Assembly (NCBI GenBank): GCA_010279815.1
Contig: QEOQ01000226.1
Coordinates: 1,893,969 to 1,957,968, forward strand
Direction: 5' to 3'
DNA: 64,000 nucleotides
Source: Brachionus plicatilis
Taxonomy: Eukaryota; Rotifera; Eurotatoria; Ploima; Brachionidae
A model generated the notes under the pieces. The model saw only the letters and a program-made list of their open reading frames with translations, did not search any database and was not told where the DNA came from. Each line of letters starts with the position of its first letter. Position 1 is the stretch's first letter. Positions 37,078 to 48,464 of this stretch are shown here, in pieces. The position numbers were made by a program, and so were the translations under genes.

Positions 37078-40000
37078 ATGAGCATTGAAAATTCTAATGA
37101 CATTGAGTTAAATTTAGACTTGAATTACATTAGTTGTTCAACAACAGCATTGATTAGGGAGTATTTGGCTCGGAAAGTAACACAATTTTCATCTGGCCTA
37201 GACAATTTAATAAGAATTTTTTTTTTTTTTTTAAAAGGGTTTACGCAAAACTTTAGAAAAGTTTGACGAAGAAAGTTCTGAAAAAGCTTCTGAAAATATC
37301 AATAGCCGATCCAAACTGGTCGAATTTTTGAACATTCAAAACTTATACGAAAAAAATAAAGTATCAAAAAAATACTCTTTAAAAAAAAATTAAATCAACA
37401 TTTTAATTTAGACTTTAAAAAGCTCGTTCAAAACAATTTTAGAGCTCTTGATAAGTTATCATTCGGAAAAATTTAATAATCCAAAAAGGAATTTTGGCAA
37501 AAAGATAGATTTTGAGATGGGTTCAAAAAAAAGCTTTATGGACAAGTCTGATATTAAAAAAAAAAGTAAAAATAAATTTCTTGTTAATAAATCAAAAAGT
37601 TATTTTGTTTAGTGAATGATCTAAAAATCGATGATGCTGATGAAGGGGAGCTTACTGGAGGCAACGAAAAAAGAATCGATTCCAAAAAATTCAATGATAA
37701 AGAGAGTGGGGTGCATAAAATTAGTAAAATTTCGAGAAGATCCAACAACATAAATGCGACGAATCTTGATTTTAATAAGAAAAAAACAGAACCAAAAAGC
37801 GATAATTTGGATTCTGAAGATGACAAAAAAGAAACGTTCAATTTTCAAAAATTTCTAGCAAAGCCTGATTCAAAAAGTTATTCTTCATCAGACAATCTAA
37901 AAGAATTGAGTTCTACATCGGAATTTATCACAAAACCAATAGACTTTGAAACTGCCAAAGTAATTAACAAACAAGTTGAGGATGCATTTTTTATTTTTTT
38001 AGAATTTAAGAGATCTAATTTTCGGAAGCTTGAATCAAACGTTTAATGATGAATGGAAAATTCAAAATTTGAAATTTTGTGATTTTGCTAAGTTGAGATT
38101 TGGTTTGATTCAAAAAAAAGGTGGTCCATGTGGTGTTCTAGCTGCCATTCAAAGTTATGTCCTTTTAGAACTTATATTTGGCAATGCTGATGACTCTCCT
38201 GTTGATTTAAATCTAATGTATATTAATAAATTTTTATTTTATTTTTTAACATTTAATTTAAGATTTAATCCCAACAAAGCTTATCGGCTAAAAGCTCTGG
38301 CTAAGGCTTTGGCAAAAATTTTTTGGAAATGCGGTAAAAACTCGCAAGCGGTGATTGCTAGTCCGACTTCAAAAGCCAACTTTCCCCCTAGTGGAAGGTA
38401 TCGCAATGACGGATTTACCGAAACTGTACATTCTAAGAATTTAAAAAAAATAAAACTATTTTTTGGTATACTAAAATTTAGATTAATCTACTTGAATTTA
38501 CAAATTACGAAAACTTGGAGAATTATTTGATGAAAAACATAGAACTTTTTGAACAAGAGAGGAACTATGGATGTATAATGGTACTCTATTCAGCTATATT
38601 CTCCAGGACATTTGATCAGTGAATAAAAAATAAAAAATTTAAAAAAAAATTGATTTTTTTATTTTATTTTTTAAGGATAAAAAAAGACATGGACGATGTA
38701 CATAACAAATTGATGGGTAAACATGGCTATTGTTCAATTGAGATGGTAAATTTGTTAATTCATGGCAGAGCTGTGTCAAATGTTTTTAATGATTCGGCAA
38801 TGGTTGATCAATTGGAACTTAGAGGTCCGGATAAAAGAAATGATGTAGGATTATTATCTTTGTTCGAACACTATAAATCCTGCGAGGTTGGTTCATACTA
38901 CAAAACGCCAAAATATCCAATTTGGGTGGTGTGTTCTGAGTCTCATTTCAGTGTTTTGTTTGCTTTGAGAAAGGATATACTAAACGATTGGAAAGCTGAA
39001 AGCAAATTTGATTTGTATTATTATGATGGTTTAGCTGGACAAAATGAACAAATTAGATTAACAATTTGTAAGTTAATGAAAAATTATATACTTTGGCTTT
39101 TGGTCTTTGGTTTTTATCATAGATTTACATAAATTGAAAGAACGAAGTTAAGAGCATTCGACCAGGAGCATTTTTCATAATGATAATAAAATTTTATAAA
39201 CTATAAACAAATTTGTAAGATCAAAATTCAACTTATGCAAAATCTCTACAAATAAGAAGTTATTGTGTCGTAAAATTTTAGATAAAATTCAGGTTTTGTT
39301 AATGACAAACTTTAAAAATATTCAAATCACCAAATTGTAAAAACAATTAAAAATATTTGATAAAATTCTTTTCAGTGTTATTGTTCCTCTAAAATTAAGC
39401 ACATTAAAGCACTTTTGTAAATTTTAATCAAATTTATATTACGTAAAATTGGCCATTGTGAATTTTAGAGGAAAAATTTATTTAATTTCAAATTTTTACA
39501 TTTTTACATTTTTACATTTTTACATTTTTACATTTTTATATTTACTTAAGAACCTCGCTTTTGCTGGCATCATCTGATACTATTCATAGAACCAATTTTT
39601 AAAGTTATAGAAAAGTAGTTATTAAGTTTTTTTCGAATATTTTCGATTTTTTGTTCTAAAATGGCAAAATGTAAATAAATTTGCATTTTTTTCAATTTCA
39701 TATTTTAATACTTTCAAATGTTTTTTGTGCAATATTTGTAAAAGAATTAAAATTGTAAAATGTAAAAAATTAAATTTAAAATGTAAAATTATTTACATTT
39801 TGCCATTTTAGAACAGAAAATCGAAAATATTCGAAAAAAACTTAATAACTACTTTTCTATAACTTTTAAAATTGGTTCTATGAATAGTATCTGATGAAGT
39901 CAGCAAAAGCGAGCTTTTGCAACCACTTTAAGTTATTTTTTAATTAAAAAACATACATTTTTAAAATTTGCAAAACAATACAAAATATAAAAATTATCAA

Positions 40001-40371
40001 ACATTTCTTTAAAAGGATTTTAACAAGTGACTAATTTTTTAAATATTTAAAAGCTCACATTGCTTAAAATTAGGTAATTTAAAATAAATTTCGTAATTTA
40101 TAGTAAGAGCCAAAGATTGTAATTCATTATATTTTAATTGTTGCTAATTTAATAAAAAAGCAAGCAAATCATACCAAACCACAAGGCCATCATTTTTCGA
40201 TGAAATACTTCAGAATAAAAAAGGCGATAAAAAAGAGCTGATTCCTCCACTTGAGCTTGTTGTCAAAACCAAGTAAAATTTTAATAATTAAAAATAAAAC
40301 AACAACTTATTTTTACAATTAGATGGAAAAATGCGTTTGTTGACTGGAATTCAACAGATCCAATTCTTTAA
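37078..40371 (+). CDS. MINDY4: MINDY4-type Lys48-specific deubiquitinase
   Basis: Cysteine deubiquitinase of the MINDY family, which trims Lys48-linked ubiquitin chains. Exons 37078-37176, 37238-37360, 37412-37565, 37613-37959, 38003-38217, 38263-38425, 38482-38618, 38676-39067, 40161-40272, 40323-40371; 596 aa with every phase consistent. The N-terminal [18 protein letters not shown] matches the LisH-like start that separates MINDY4 from the shorter MINDY3. A charged Ser/Lys-rich linker follows. Catalytic core: Gln278 and Cys284 in [12 protein letters not shown], and His504 in [13 protein letters not shown]. Other signatures are [21 protein letters not shown] and YYYDGLAGQ. The last exons give [11 protein letters not shown] and end in DWNSTDPIL, the conserved C-terminus. 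Intron 8 is 1093 bp, against under 70 bp for the others, because it carries a foldback element. Confidence 0.96.
39495..39540. repeat. (ACATTTTT)n minisatellite
   Basis: About five copies of an 8-bp unit directly beside the left arm of the foldback element in MINDY4 intron 8. ACATTTT-like motifs also occur in the element loop, so it may be part of the insertion. Confidence 0.75.
39544..39933. mobile_element. Foldback (long inverted repeat) element in MINDY4 intron 8
   Basis: The left arm (39551-39677) reads TCGCTTTTGCTGGCATCATC and runs to GGCAAAATGTAAAT. The right arm (39789-39914) is its reverse complement with few mismatches over about 127 bp, including GATACTATTCATAGAACCAA and TATAGAAAAGTAGTTATTAA. 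ACTTAA/TTAAGT marks the outer ends, with a short extra hairpin in the right arm (GCTTTTGC). The loop is about 110 bp. No coding capacity. Transcribed as part of the intron, it would form a long hairpin RNA. Confidence 0.88.
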
Positions 40372-40680
40372 AATTATTCTTCAAATCTTTTGTAAATTTA
40401 GATTAACTGTTATATTGAAATATTTAGCTTGATCTTAAAATTTATTTTTTAATTTTTTTTTAAATAAAAATTCTGGCTGCAAAAATTATTTTAATCTTTA
40501 GAAATTATTTTTTTTTAAAGTTAATTTTGCATTGACAATAACCTGATTTGAAACATTATAAATTTAACAACACTTAACAATGACGAATTATCCAAAATTT
40601 TTTTTAAAAAATGAGCATAAAATATTATATTTTCTGATTATTGATTCAATTAAAAAAGTAAACTGAAAAATAATTATAAG

Positions 40681-41370
40681 ATGGCTAGTGATATTTTAAG
40701 GAATTATGAGCAGCAATTCGGAGTTTTGTGTGCTGATATTACAAATAGGATATCAACATCGGCCAATTCCGCGGACAAGACTGGCTCAATTACGGCAATT
40801 GAAGGCTTGTTTCAAGAAGCAATGGAAATAATCGAACAAATGGATCTTGAAATAAGGGATGCCAACTCGTCTAAAAAAAGGACTCAGGAACAAAAAGATA
40901 CATATTTGAATATTATTAATAGTTATAAAGGGGAATTATCTCAACTAGAGAAAGAGTTTGATCGCCAGGTGAGAAATAAAAGTTCCAAAACTGGTTCAAA
41001 AGCCAATTTTGAAATCCAGTTAAATGAAAATAATCCAGAAGACTGTGAATTGTTTGAGCTAAAACAAAAAAATACAGAAAGCCTTAATAAAATGAACAGA
41101 AATTTGGAAAATGGCTACAAAATGGTATTAGAGTCCGAAGAAACTGGAAATAACATTTTAAGTGATCTATTTGGTCAGAGAGAACAAATGCAACGAGCTA
41201 GAGATCGAATGAGAGAGGTAAACAGTAATTTAGGAAAATCAAGTCGTGTTGTTAGCACTATGACTCGGAAAGCACTACAAAACAAATTCATTTTATTCGG
41301 GATGATAGTTTTTTTAATTTTAACTGTAATTTTTGTCATTTATCTAGTAATTAAGAAAAAATTAAGCTAA
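40681..41370 (+). CDS. VTI1: VTI1-type Qb-SNARE
   Basis: Tail-anchored SNARE for fusion among Golgi, endosomes and vacuole/lysosome. Single exon, 229 aa, close to the 217-232 aa of animal VTI1A/B. The N-terminal Habc-type region starts ASDILRNYEQQFGVLCADIT, like VTI1A, with EIIEQMDLEIRD. The SNARE motif runs from about residue 135 (NLENGYKMVLESEETG) to RDRMREVNSNLGKSSRVVST. A transmembrane segment follows at about 204-226 (FILFGMIVFLILTVIF) with a short lysine-rich tail. The ATG directly follows ATAAG. It lies 309 bp after MINDY4 on the same strand. AATAAA follows near 41455. Confidence 0.93.
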   Translation: MASDILRNYEQQFGVLCADITNRISTSANSADKTGSITAIEGLFQEAMEIIEQMDLEIRDANSSKKRTQEQKDTYLNIINSYKGELSQLEKEFDRQVRNKSSKTGSKANFEIQLNENNPEDCELFELKQKNTESLNKMNRNLENGYKMVLESEETGNNILSDLFGQREQMQRARDRMREVNSNLGKSSRVVSTMTRKALQNKFILFGMIVFLILTVIFVIYLVIKKKLS

Positions 41371-43048
41371 AATTTCTGGTTTTGTATTTTTATTTAATTA
41401 ATTTATAAATTATGTTCCAAATTTTTTGAATCATAAATTTGTGCTTCATCTAAAATAAAATAAAAAGATCCTCAAAAAATTTATTTAATTGCACATTTTA
41501 TCTCAGAGGTCTTTGCTTTAAGAGGAAGAATTAAAAAAAACTATAAGCTATTGTATTTATACCTAAGATTAGGCCAAATCGAGCAAAAAAATTCAATTTT
41601 AGTAAATAATATGGACGCTCTAGTGTCGAAATTTATATTTAGCAATAAGCCGTTCATTTGAAAAAAATTAATTTAAAAAAATTTTTGATTTCAATTTTTT
41701 TCTAATTATTTACTAAAATGAAAATTTGATAATATTAAAATATAAATAAACAAATTTTTGAACTATTAAAAATTATCTTGATTCTAAATGAAAAAATCAT
41801 AAGACACACTGTAAGGTCTGTGCGAAGAAAAACTACATCACTATCTTAATTAATAATAAAAGTTAAAATTTTTTTTAAGCTAAATTCACGGCGTAAATTT
41901 GCATAAATTGAAAAAAAAATAAATAAAAAAATTGTAACTAGCAAAATTTAAACCTACAAAATTTATTTTTTTAGATGCATCAAGTGGTTTTTGAAAAATT
42001 AAAATCTAAATTAATTAAGTACATTTTTTTTTATTTAATTTAACACTATTATCAGTAATTTTTTTATTAAAAAATTTTAAAAGAAAATCAAATGCGATCC
42101 AGGCATTTAGTCTAGTTTTAGAATATGGAATAGAAGAGTTTGTTTGACTGAACAGCCTCAGTCTAGATTCAATGTTCCTGTGATAATTCCTTTTGATGAA
42201 TATTTTCAACATAAATACTATTTTTATATAGCTATGCTTTGAAAATTTATATTTAAAGTTGATTTTTGAAATTATGATAGTTTTTTTTTCAACTAAATAC
42301 AAATTAAATCTTCCAATTTTTCATTATTAATATTTATTAATTTTCTTCAGTCAAAAAAACACTGGAATGCACACGTTTTAATTCTTAAATTTTAAAAAAA
42401 ATTTTTTATGTTTACTTAAATTTTGGATATTCTATGAATTATCACTTGTAAGATAAATTTTGCGAGTCATTAAATTTTATAAACAGATGGTTTTAATGAT
42501 TTCTTCAAGTTTTATTATTAAATTCCAATTTTTTAAAATTTAATAACAAACACAACATTTGCTTTTGTTCGGTTGCATAAAACTTAAAGTTAGATTTATT
42601 CACAACAATGATAAAATTCGAAAATTATTTTAGCTTTAATTAAAAGTTAAAAAGAAGAAATAATTAAATGTTTGTTCTTATAGACCGATACTTTTTTATT
42701 TAACAGAAATAAAATACAAGTTTAGTTTTTTGTCTTAAGAAACATTGTCTTTTTCAAAGCTGGCCAAATTTAAGCTAATTTTTATTTTGTTTTACCATGT
42801 GCTTACTCAAATCCGTTCTGAATCTAAAAAAAAGCATTCAAAATTTTTATCTTAAGTCTTTGTACATGAAATAGTCGAAAATTTCAAATCATATGCATGC
42901 ATTAAAAATTTCTTATAATTTCGAGAAAAATCTTGAAACTAAGCGATTATTTTTAAAAATTTGCTCTAACTAAAATAAAAATATTTCACTAATAGTATAT
43001 CTAATTTAAAGTAAAACCAACATTTTAGATTTATCCATTTACTTGAAA
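41371..43048. other. AT-rich spacer between VTI1 and p23
   Basis: No gene supported. A minus frame near 42015-42302 is A/T-driven, with no family features. Nothing else was seen. Confidence 0.6.
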
Positions 43049-43814
43049 ATGCCAGAAAACGTTACTAACGTGTAAGTTTGAATCTTGTGAATTCTAAATA
43101 TGACTCTCCATTTGATTTGAATATTTATATTTTAGACATGTTCCTCAAGTCCTTTGGGCTCAAAGAGATGACATTGTCTATCTAACTGTTGCCGTAGAGG
43201 ACGTGGAAAAACCCGAAGTCAAATTAGAAGAAAACACTCTATTGTTTAAAGGAACAGCTAACAATCAAAATTACGAATTAAATATTGAATTTTTTCAACC
43301 CATTAACAAGGAAGTGTGTTAAGATTATTTTTTTTTTAAATTAATTTAAAAAATTTTCAAAAAGGAAAGCAAATGGGGAGTTTATGCCCAAAAGCATTGG
43401 ATGTTCATCATAAAAAAAAAAGAGAAGGGTCCATATTGGCCAAGATTATTGAAGGAATCCAAGAGGGTTCACTGGTTAAAGGCTGATTGGAACAAATGGA
43501 AAGATGAAGATGATGAAGAAGAAGAAGAAAATGGACCACAAGGTGGTGGTGGTGGTGGTGATTTTGATAGCATGTTCAGACAAATGGGAGGTCTCGGTGG
43601 AATGGGTGGAATGGGCGGCATGGGCGGCATGGGTGGCATGGGTGGCATGGATGATCTACCTGATTTAAACGACATGGATGAAAAGGAAGATAGCGATGAC
43701 GAAAGTAAGAAAATATTTTAAATCATTTTTCTGAATTAAATAAAATTTTATCATTCAGAGCTACCTGATTTGGAAGAAAACACAGAAAATAAAACCGAAA
43801 CTGAGTCATCTTAG
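43049..43814 (+). CDS. p23 co-chaperone of HSP90 (PTGES3-like)
   Basis: CS-domain co-chaperone that stabilises the ATP-bound HSP90-client complex in cytosol and nucleus. Exons 43049-43071, 43136-43313, 43365-43704, 43759-43814; 198 aa (human p23 is 160). CS domain about 5-115: VPQVLWAQRDDIVYLTVAVE, WGVYAQKHWMFIIKKKEKGP, then the signature WPRLLKESKRVHWLKADWNK. The acidic tail has a Gly/Met repeat (six or so GGM units at about 43595-43650) and ends DDESKKLPDLEE-like DDEKLPDLEE once exon 4 is joined, as in human p23. The first exon is only 23 nt. An AG within TTTTAG lies 20 nt before the ATG. AATAAA at 43858-43863. Confidence 0.94.
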
Positions 43815-44933
43815 ACGAAAAATTGAATCTTAGATAGATCAGATTTTCGCTAAGTGAAATAAATCGTAATAACCATATTTTGTTTCGTTTATTTTAGTTT
43901 TTACTTATTTATAAATTTTAAACAAAAATTTGATTAAATAAAAATATTCAAATGACAAATTTTAATATGAAAAAATAAACAAAAAATTAAGCTTGAATTA
44001 TAATTCGAAATTTTTTTTTATAATACAGCTAACGTAGAATTCCAGTTTGATTTTACCTACACATAAATTTGAATCTAAAAACAAAAAAAAACAATTTCTT
44101 TTGTTTTAAGGCGCAAAATTTTTCTTTATCTTAATAAAAAGTTCCTGAGAACAATAAAATATAAAAAAAAATATTAAATTCTGATACTAGACATAAAAAA
44201 ATATTTGTTAAGTATTCAAATTAATCTTAATGAAGTGAACATTTTATAAAAATCACATCTTTTTAAAAGTTATTTTAAAAATATCTAGTTAGTCCAAAAA
44301 CATTCAATATTATGGAGAGTTTCATGATTTCAAATAAAATTTAAACAAATTTCTAAAATACAACCATCTTACTAATATTAAAACAAAATCAACAAAATAT
44401 AAAATTGGTATTAAAAAAAAACAATTTAGCAAAATTAGCAGGCTCAATTTATTCTTAGCTACATAATAAAAAATAATAATAGTAACATGTTAAACTAAAA
44501 AAGTTTTCAAAGTAAAAACTGAAAATCTTTACAGTCTTTAAATATTTATTTACAAATAAAACCAAAGTTCCCACATCATTGTAATTTAAGCTTTAGGAGT
44601 AACGAATTTAAAAAAGACTTGTGTATATAGAATTCAAATTATTATTTAAAATGCTTTATAATGATTGTTTAAAATTATTTATTTTAAGCTATATTATTTC
44701 TCAATTTCTTTTTAAAAAAAAAAGTAATACCAATTATCCTAAATCATTAATAGCTTTATATAACAATTTCATGATATCTCCTTAAGAAATAGTTTTTACT
44801 TTAATTATTGTATTATGTAAAAAAATATTAATAAAATTTATTCAATAAAAAAACAAGGCTTACTTTCTAATAACTTAAAGAGACTTTGGAAGTAAAAACC
44901 TAGAAAATAAAAAAATTGTTTCTTAATAAAATA

Positions 44934-45157
44934 TGATGGCTGACCGTTGGGCGAACCGCGGGTCAACTGATTTTATTTAAAATATTAAAAATTACAACTC
45001 CAACTAATTCGTTCACTAACAAGTATTATAAATCTGATTCGTTTTAATTTAAAAAAAATTTATTTGCCGTAGCTTGGTAAAATTTGTTTTCCAAGCTCCA
45101 CGAGCCATTAGGCTCGTTGCAGATTAATGATAATAATAATAATAATAATAATAATAA
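44934..45157 (+). mobile_element. Possible 5'-truncated retroelement 3' end with (TAA)n tail
   Basis: Two GC-richer blocks, 44936-44970 (GGCTGACCGTTGGGCGAACC) and 45067-45125, stand out from the A/T background. The second contains a perfect stem-loop ACGAGCC-ATT-AGGCTCGT and runs straight into nine or so TAA units (45130-45157). A conserved hairpin followed by a short-unit tail is typical of LINE/SINE 3' ends. No coding sequence remains, so the call is tentative. Confidence 0.4.
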
Positions 45158-45301
45158 AACAAAATTTGTCATTGTTTTTCATTAGCAATATTTATTTAAA
45201 AATTATTGCAAAAATAAAATTTTTTTTAATTAAGAACTTATATTTGAAACTAATTTTTAATATTTAAATTTTATCAATCGACTTAAAAATTAAAATTAAA
45301 A

Positions 45302-45639
45302 GTGTAATTATCCGAATTTACTTACATGTAATTAAAGGATATAATGATAAAATGTTCAATTTATATTACATGTCTTAAAAAGGAATAAGTAAACTTTTGT
45401 TAAAAAGTACATCCGGCTTTATTGATCTTCGGATCTAAAACATAATTAAATTTCCATTTTCAATTGAATTTCATAGAAGGTGAAGCTATTTTAAAATTTT
45501 TAAATTTTTTAAATAAATTTAATAAATAATTTTAATAAATTTCACATTTAATTACATGTCATTAATAATGAATTTTTAATTTTTTAAAATAGATTACTCT
45601 ATTTTAAAGACATATCAATAAATTCGGAAAATTACGTTA
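45302..45639. mobile_element. TIR element related to the 53224-53369 element
   Basis: The left end GTGTAATTATCCGAATTTAC then TTACATGTAATTAA is matched by the inverted right end, TAACGTAATTTTCCGAATTT then ATTGATATGTC. Termini resemble those of 53224-53369 (TAACGTA, TTCGA-ATTT, GACATGTC). 338 bp with no coding capacity. The arms have about 75-80% identity by eye. Confidence 0.55.
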
Positions 45640-47501
45640 ATATTATTATTAAAAAATCCAAGTGTAGAAAGGCTATCTTTTGTTTTTTTCTTTCCTGAAA
45701 TATACTACACATATGGCAACTTCGTTACTTATATATTTCATATTGATTTATGTATTTTTTTGTTATCTATTAATTTTATATTATTTATTTTATTAAATAA
45801 TGAACAAATTGAATCTATAGATTGATAAAGTTTTGTAGGAGAAAAAAAAAAAAATAGAAGTATTTTATTTTACTTTAATTTCATAATTAATCCAAAGTTT
45901 TGATAACTTTTAATTTAAGTTTAAAATTTAAATTAAAAATTTCTTAAAAATATAATGCTAATCAAATTTTTTTTTCTTTTTTTTTATTTTAAACTTATGC
46001 ATTCTTCGAAGTAAATTTATTACTTTCACAAACAATTTTAAGTGTTAACTTGGAGGAAAAAGCAGACGTACACTATCAAAACTAAATAAGCTTTTGATTT
46101 AGAATAAAAATCTTTAACGGTTTTTTTTATAAAAGATCTAAAACAAGAGTTTTTTAAAAGACTGCAAATAAAAAATGTGCATTAATATAACAGTTTCTGA
46201 TGCAATAATCATAAAAATATGTTGAATTAAAATAATAAAATAGAAATAAATTAAAATTTTAAACATCAAATGATTTAAAAAAAATAATTGAACTTTTTCA
46301 AAAAAATTTCTTTCTTCTCACTGACAATTAAGAATTGATTATTTCGTAATTTTCAAGTTTTCATGTTTAAGAAATAATATGAGCTTTACCAAAGAATTCT
46401 ACTAAACAGCAAATTTCTTTTTTCATTCAAAATAAAAATTTTCAATTAAAAGAACAAGAGAAATGGTAATTTTGTTAGTTTAGTATTAATTTCGTCAAAT
46501 TAGGATTAATTTAAATAAGAGTTAATTTCTTTTTGTTTTTTTAAGTCACTATTTTAAACATTTCAACGAAAATCGCATCATCCACCTTTTAAATGAAAAA
46601 ATTCTTCTTAAAATAAGAAAATCCTTATTCTTTCCTTTTTGTCGTTTTTTTTTTTAAATGGTTTTAAGTAACCTCTGAGTTGGTTCAAATGTCTTAAGCC
46701 TTCGTTTAAAAATCTCTTGTCAGGTCATTATTGATATCTTTAAAAGACTATTACTACTTTTTTCACAACCAGACTTAGAGTATTTCTGCTCGCTTTTCTG
46801 ATTAAGTTAATATTAGTTAAATATCTTAAAATTTAAAAAAAGTTTTTCAAATTTTTCAAGCCTAAGGTGAACAACTAACAAACAGATTTCAAATAATGGA
46901 CTTTAAAAATTACAAAATTTCCCGTAAACGAAAAATTTTCAACTTCTAAAAATAAATGTGGTTAGCTTAAAAATTAGAAAAAAAAATTGTTTGTTGAACA
47001 TTTTTTCAACACCAAAAAGATAGATCTAGTAACACATGCCAATCGGAACCTAGACAGAACTTAGAGCCAAATCGACTAAATTATAGTATGAAATTTTTTA
47101 GAAGCAAAAATTGTTAAATTATTCTAACAAAAGTAATTTAAATATACGATTCAATAAACTTAAATTGAAAATTTAAAATTTAAAATTGGTTTTAACAGGT
47201 TTAAAAATTAATTAAGGGCAATAAAGTTTCTTTTATCAAAAAGTTTATAGGCTTATAAGATAACAAATACGAAAAGAAGTTCAGTAAATTTTAAATTTTG
47301 AAACTTAGATTTATTTTTTTGTTTGCCAGAAAAATTTTCATCAGCATTAAAAAAATTTTTTTTATCTATTTTATGGTCGAATAAAGTTGATGTTTTTAAT
47401 TTATTAAATAATGTATTCTAATTGAAATGATGCATTAGAAAAAAAATTTTGTTTCTTAAAAGAATTAATTAAATCGATAAATTTTTAGACCAAATTTCTA
47501 G

Positions 47502-48464
47502 ATGGAGAAAATTTTTAGAATATTTTTGCTTACATTATTAGTATTCATTTTTGGAATTTTTTTGTTCTGGAAACCGTCTACAAAAATCGGATTTGAAAAA
47601 AAAAATGATCTCTCATTATCACACATGCCATCTAGTGATAAATTTAACATTTATCTAATTTGGCTTGGACATTCATTTCCGCTCATTTACCAAAAATCAT
47701 TTGAAACAGTGGTCAAATTTCACCCAAATGCCGAAATAATGATCTTCTCAAATGAACTAAAAGAAGAATGGTTTTCAGCTTTGAACAAAAGCGGCAATAT
47801 TTTTGTGGTTCGCTACAATTTAACTCAGTTAGTCAAAGACCAAAAAGGTTGGAATTTCGTGCAAAAAGCAGTCCGTATTCTAAATGGAGAACCAATGAAA
47901 AATCTTCAGGTATCAAATGTTCATTTGTCTGATTTTCTTCGACTCTATCTAATTTACACTTTTGGTGGTCTTTATTTAGACACAGATATGATTGTTTTGA
48001 GAGATTTATCAATTTATAAAAACTATATTGGAGTAGACGACAATAAAAGTTATATTTGTAGTAATAATGTTTATTCCACCGAAAGTGCAAAAAATTTCTC
48101 CTGTTTATGCAATTGTTTACTTTCATTCGAAAAAAAACATCCATTTATCGGCAAAGCATTAGATTTATATGAGTCGTATTGGTCCAAGTATCAAGGTTAT
48201 AGTCCTGGTGGAGCTTTGATGCTAATAGACATTGTAAAAGATTACCTAAAGCTGGTTCATTTTATGCCAAATTATTACTGGATATGCAACAAACACATTG
48301 ACAAGAGGTTTGATGTTGTGTTTAGAAATGATTCAAATATTCAGGACGCTATGAAAAGTTGTTATGTTATTCATTTGTATGGAGCAGGTCAAGGGAGCAT
48401 GAGTGTGGACAATTTTGAGCAAAAATTTGCAGGAAGAGTCTGGAATGCAATTTTCTTCGAATAA
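47502..48464 (+). CDS. GT32-family glycosyltransferase (alpha-1,4-galactosyltransferase-like)
   Basis: Type II Golgi membrane enzyme that would transfer a sugar from a nucleotide donor. Single exon, 320 aa. A cytoplasmic MEKIFR precedes a signal anchor at about 5-23. The catalytic domain has NIYLIWLGHSF near residue 48, LSDFLRLYLIYTFGGLYLDT followed by DMIVL with the metal-binding DxD (DTD) at about 158-160, a Cys cluster CSCLCNCLLSF-like region, and GYSPGGALM. This is the Gly_transf_sug / A4GALT-like arrangement. Donor, acceptor and linkage cannot be read from sequence. The ATG follows TTTCTAG directly. It is intronless, unlike POLR3A next door. AATAAA follows within 15 nt of the stop. Confidence 0.88.
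   Translation: MEKIFRIFLLTLLVFIFGIFLFWKPSTKIGFEKKNDLSLSHMPSSDKFNIYLIWLGHSFPLIYQKSFETVVKFHPNAEIMIFSNELKEEWFSALNKSGNIFVVRYNLTQLVKDQKGWNFVQKAVRILNGEPMKNLQVSNVHLSDFLRLYLIYTFGGLYLDTDMIVLRDLSIYKNYIGVDDNKSYICSNNVYSTESAKNFSCLCNCLLSFEKKHPFIGKALDLYESYWSKYQGYSPGGALMLIDIVKDYLKLVHFMPNYYWICNKHIDKRFDVVFRNDSNIQDAMKSCYVIHLYGAGQGSMSVDNFEQKFAGRVWNAIFFE

Larger units (their letters stand above)
43815..47501. other. Long AT-rich spacer between p23 and GT32
   Basis: No gene supported. It holds a candidate retroelement 3' end with a (TAA)n tail (44934-45157) and a TIR element (45302-45639), both listed separately. The remainder is A/T-rich without recognisable structure. Confidence 0.55.

Noticed and set aside
39495..39540. 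Regularly spaced short repeats as a CRISPR-like array
   Set aside because: Direct 8-bp tandem units without spacers, in an animal intron.
42015..42302. Minus-strand frame, 95 aa
   Set aside because: Lys/Phe/Ile-rich chance frame in the VTI1-p23 spacer.
43469..43675. Minus-strand Pro-rich frame
   Set aside because: Antisense of the Gly-Met repeat in p23.
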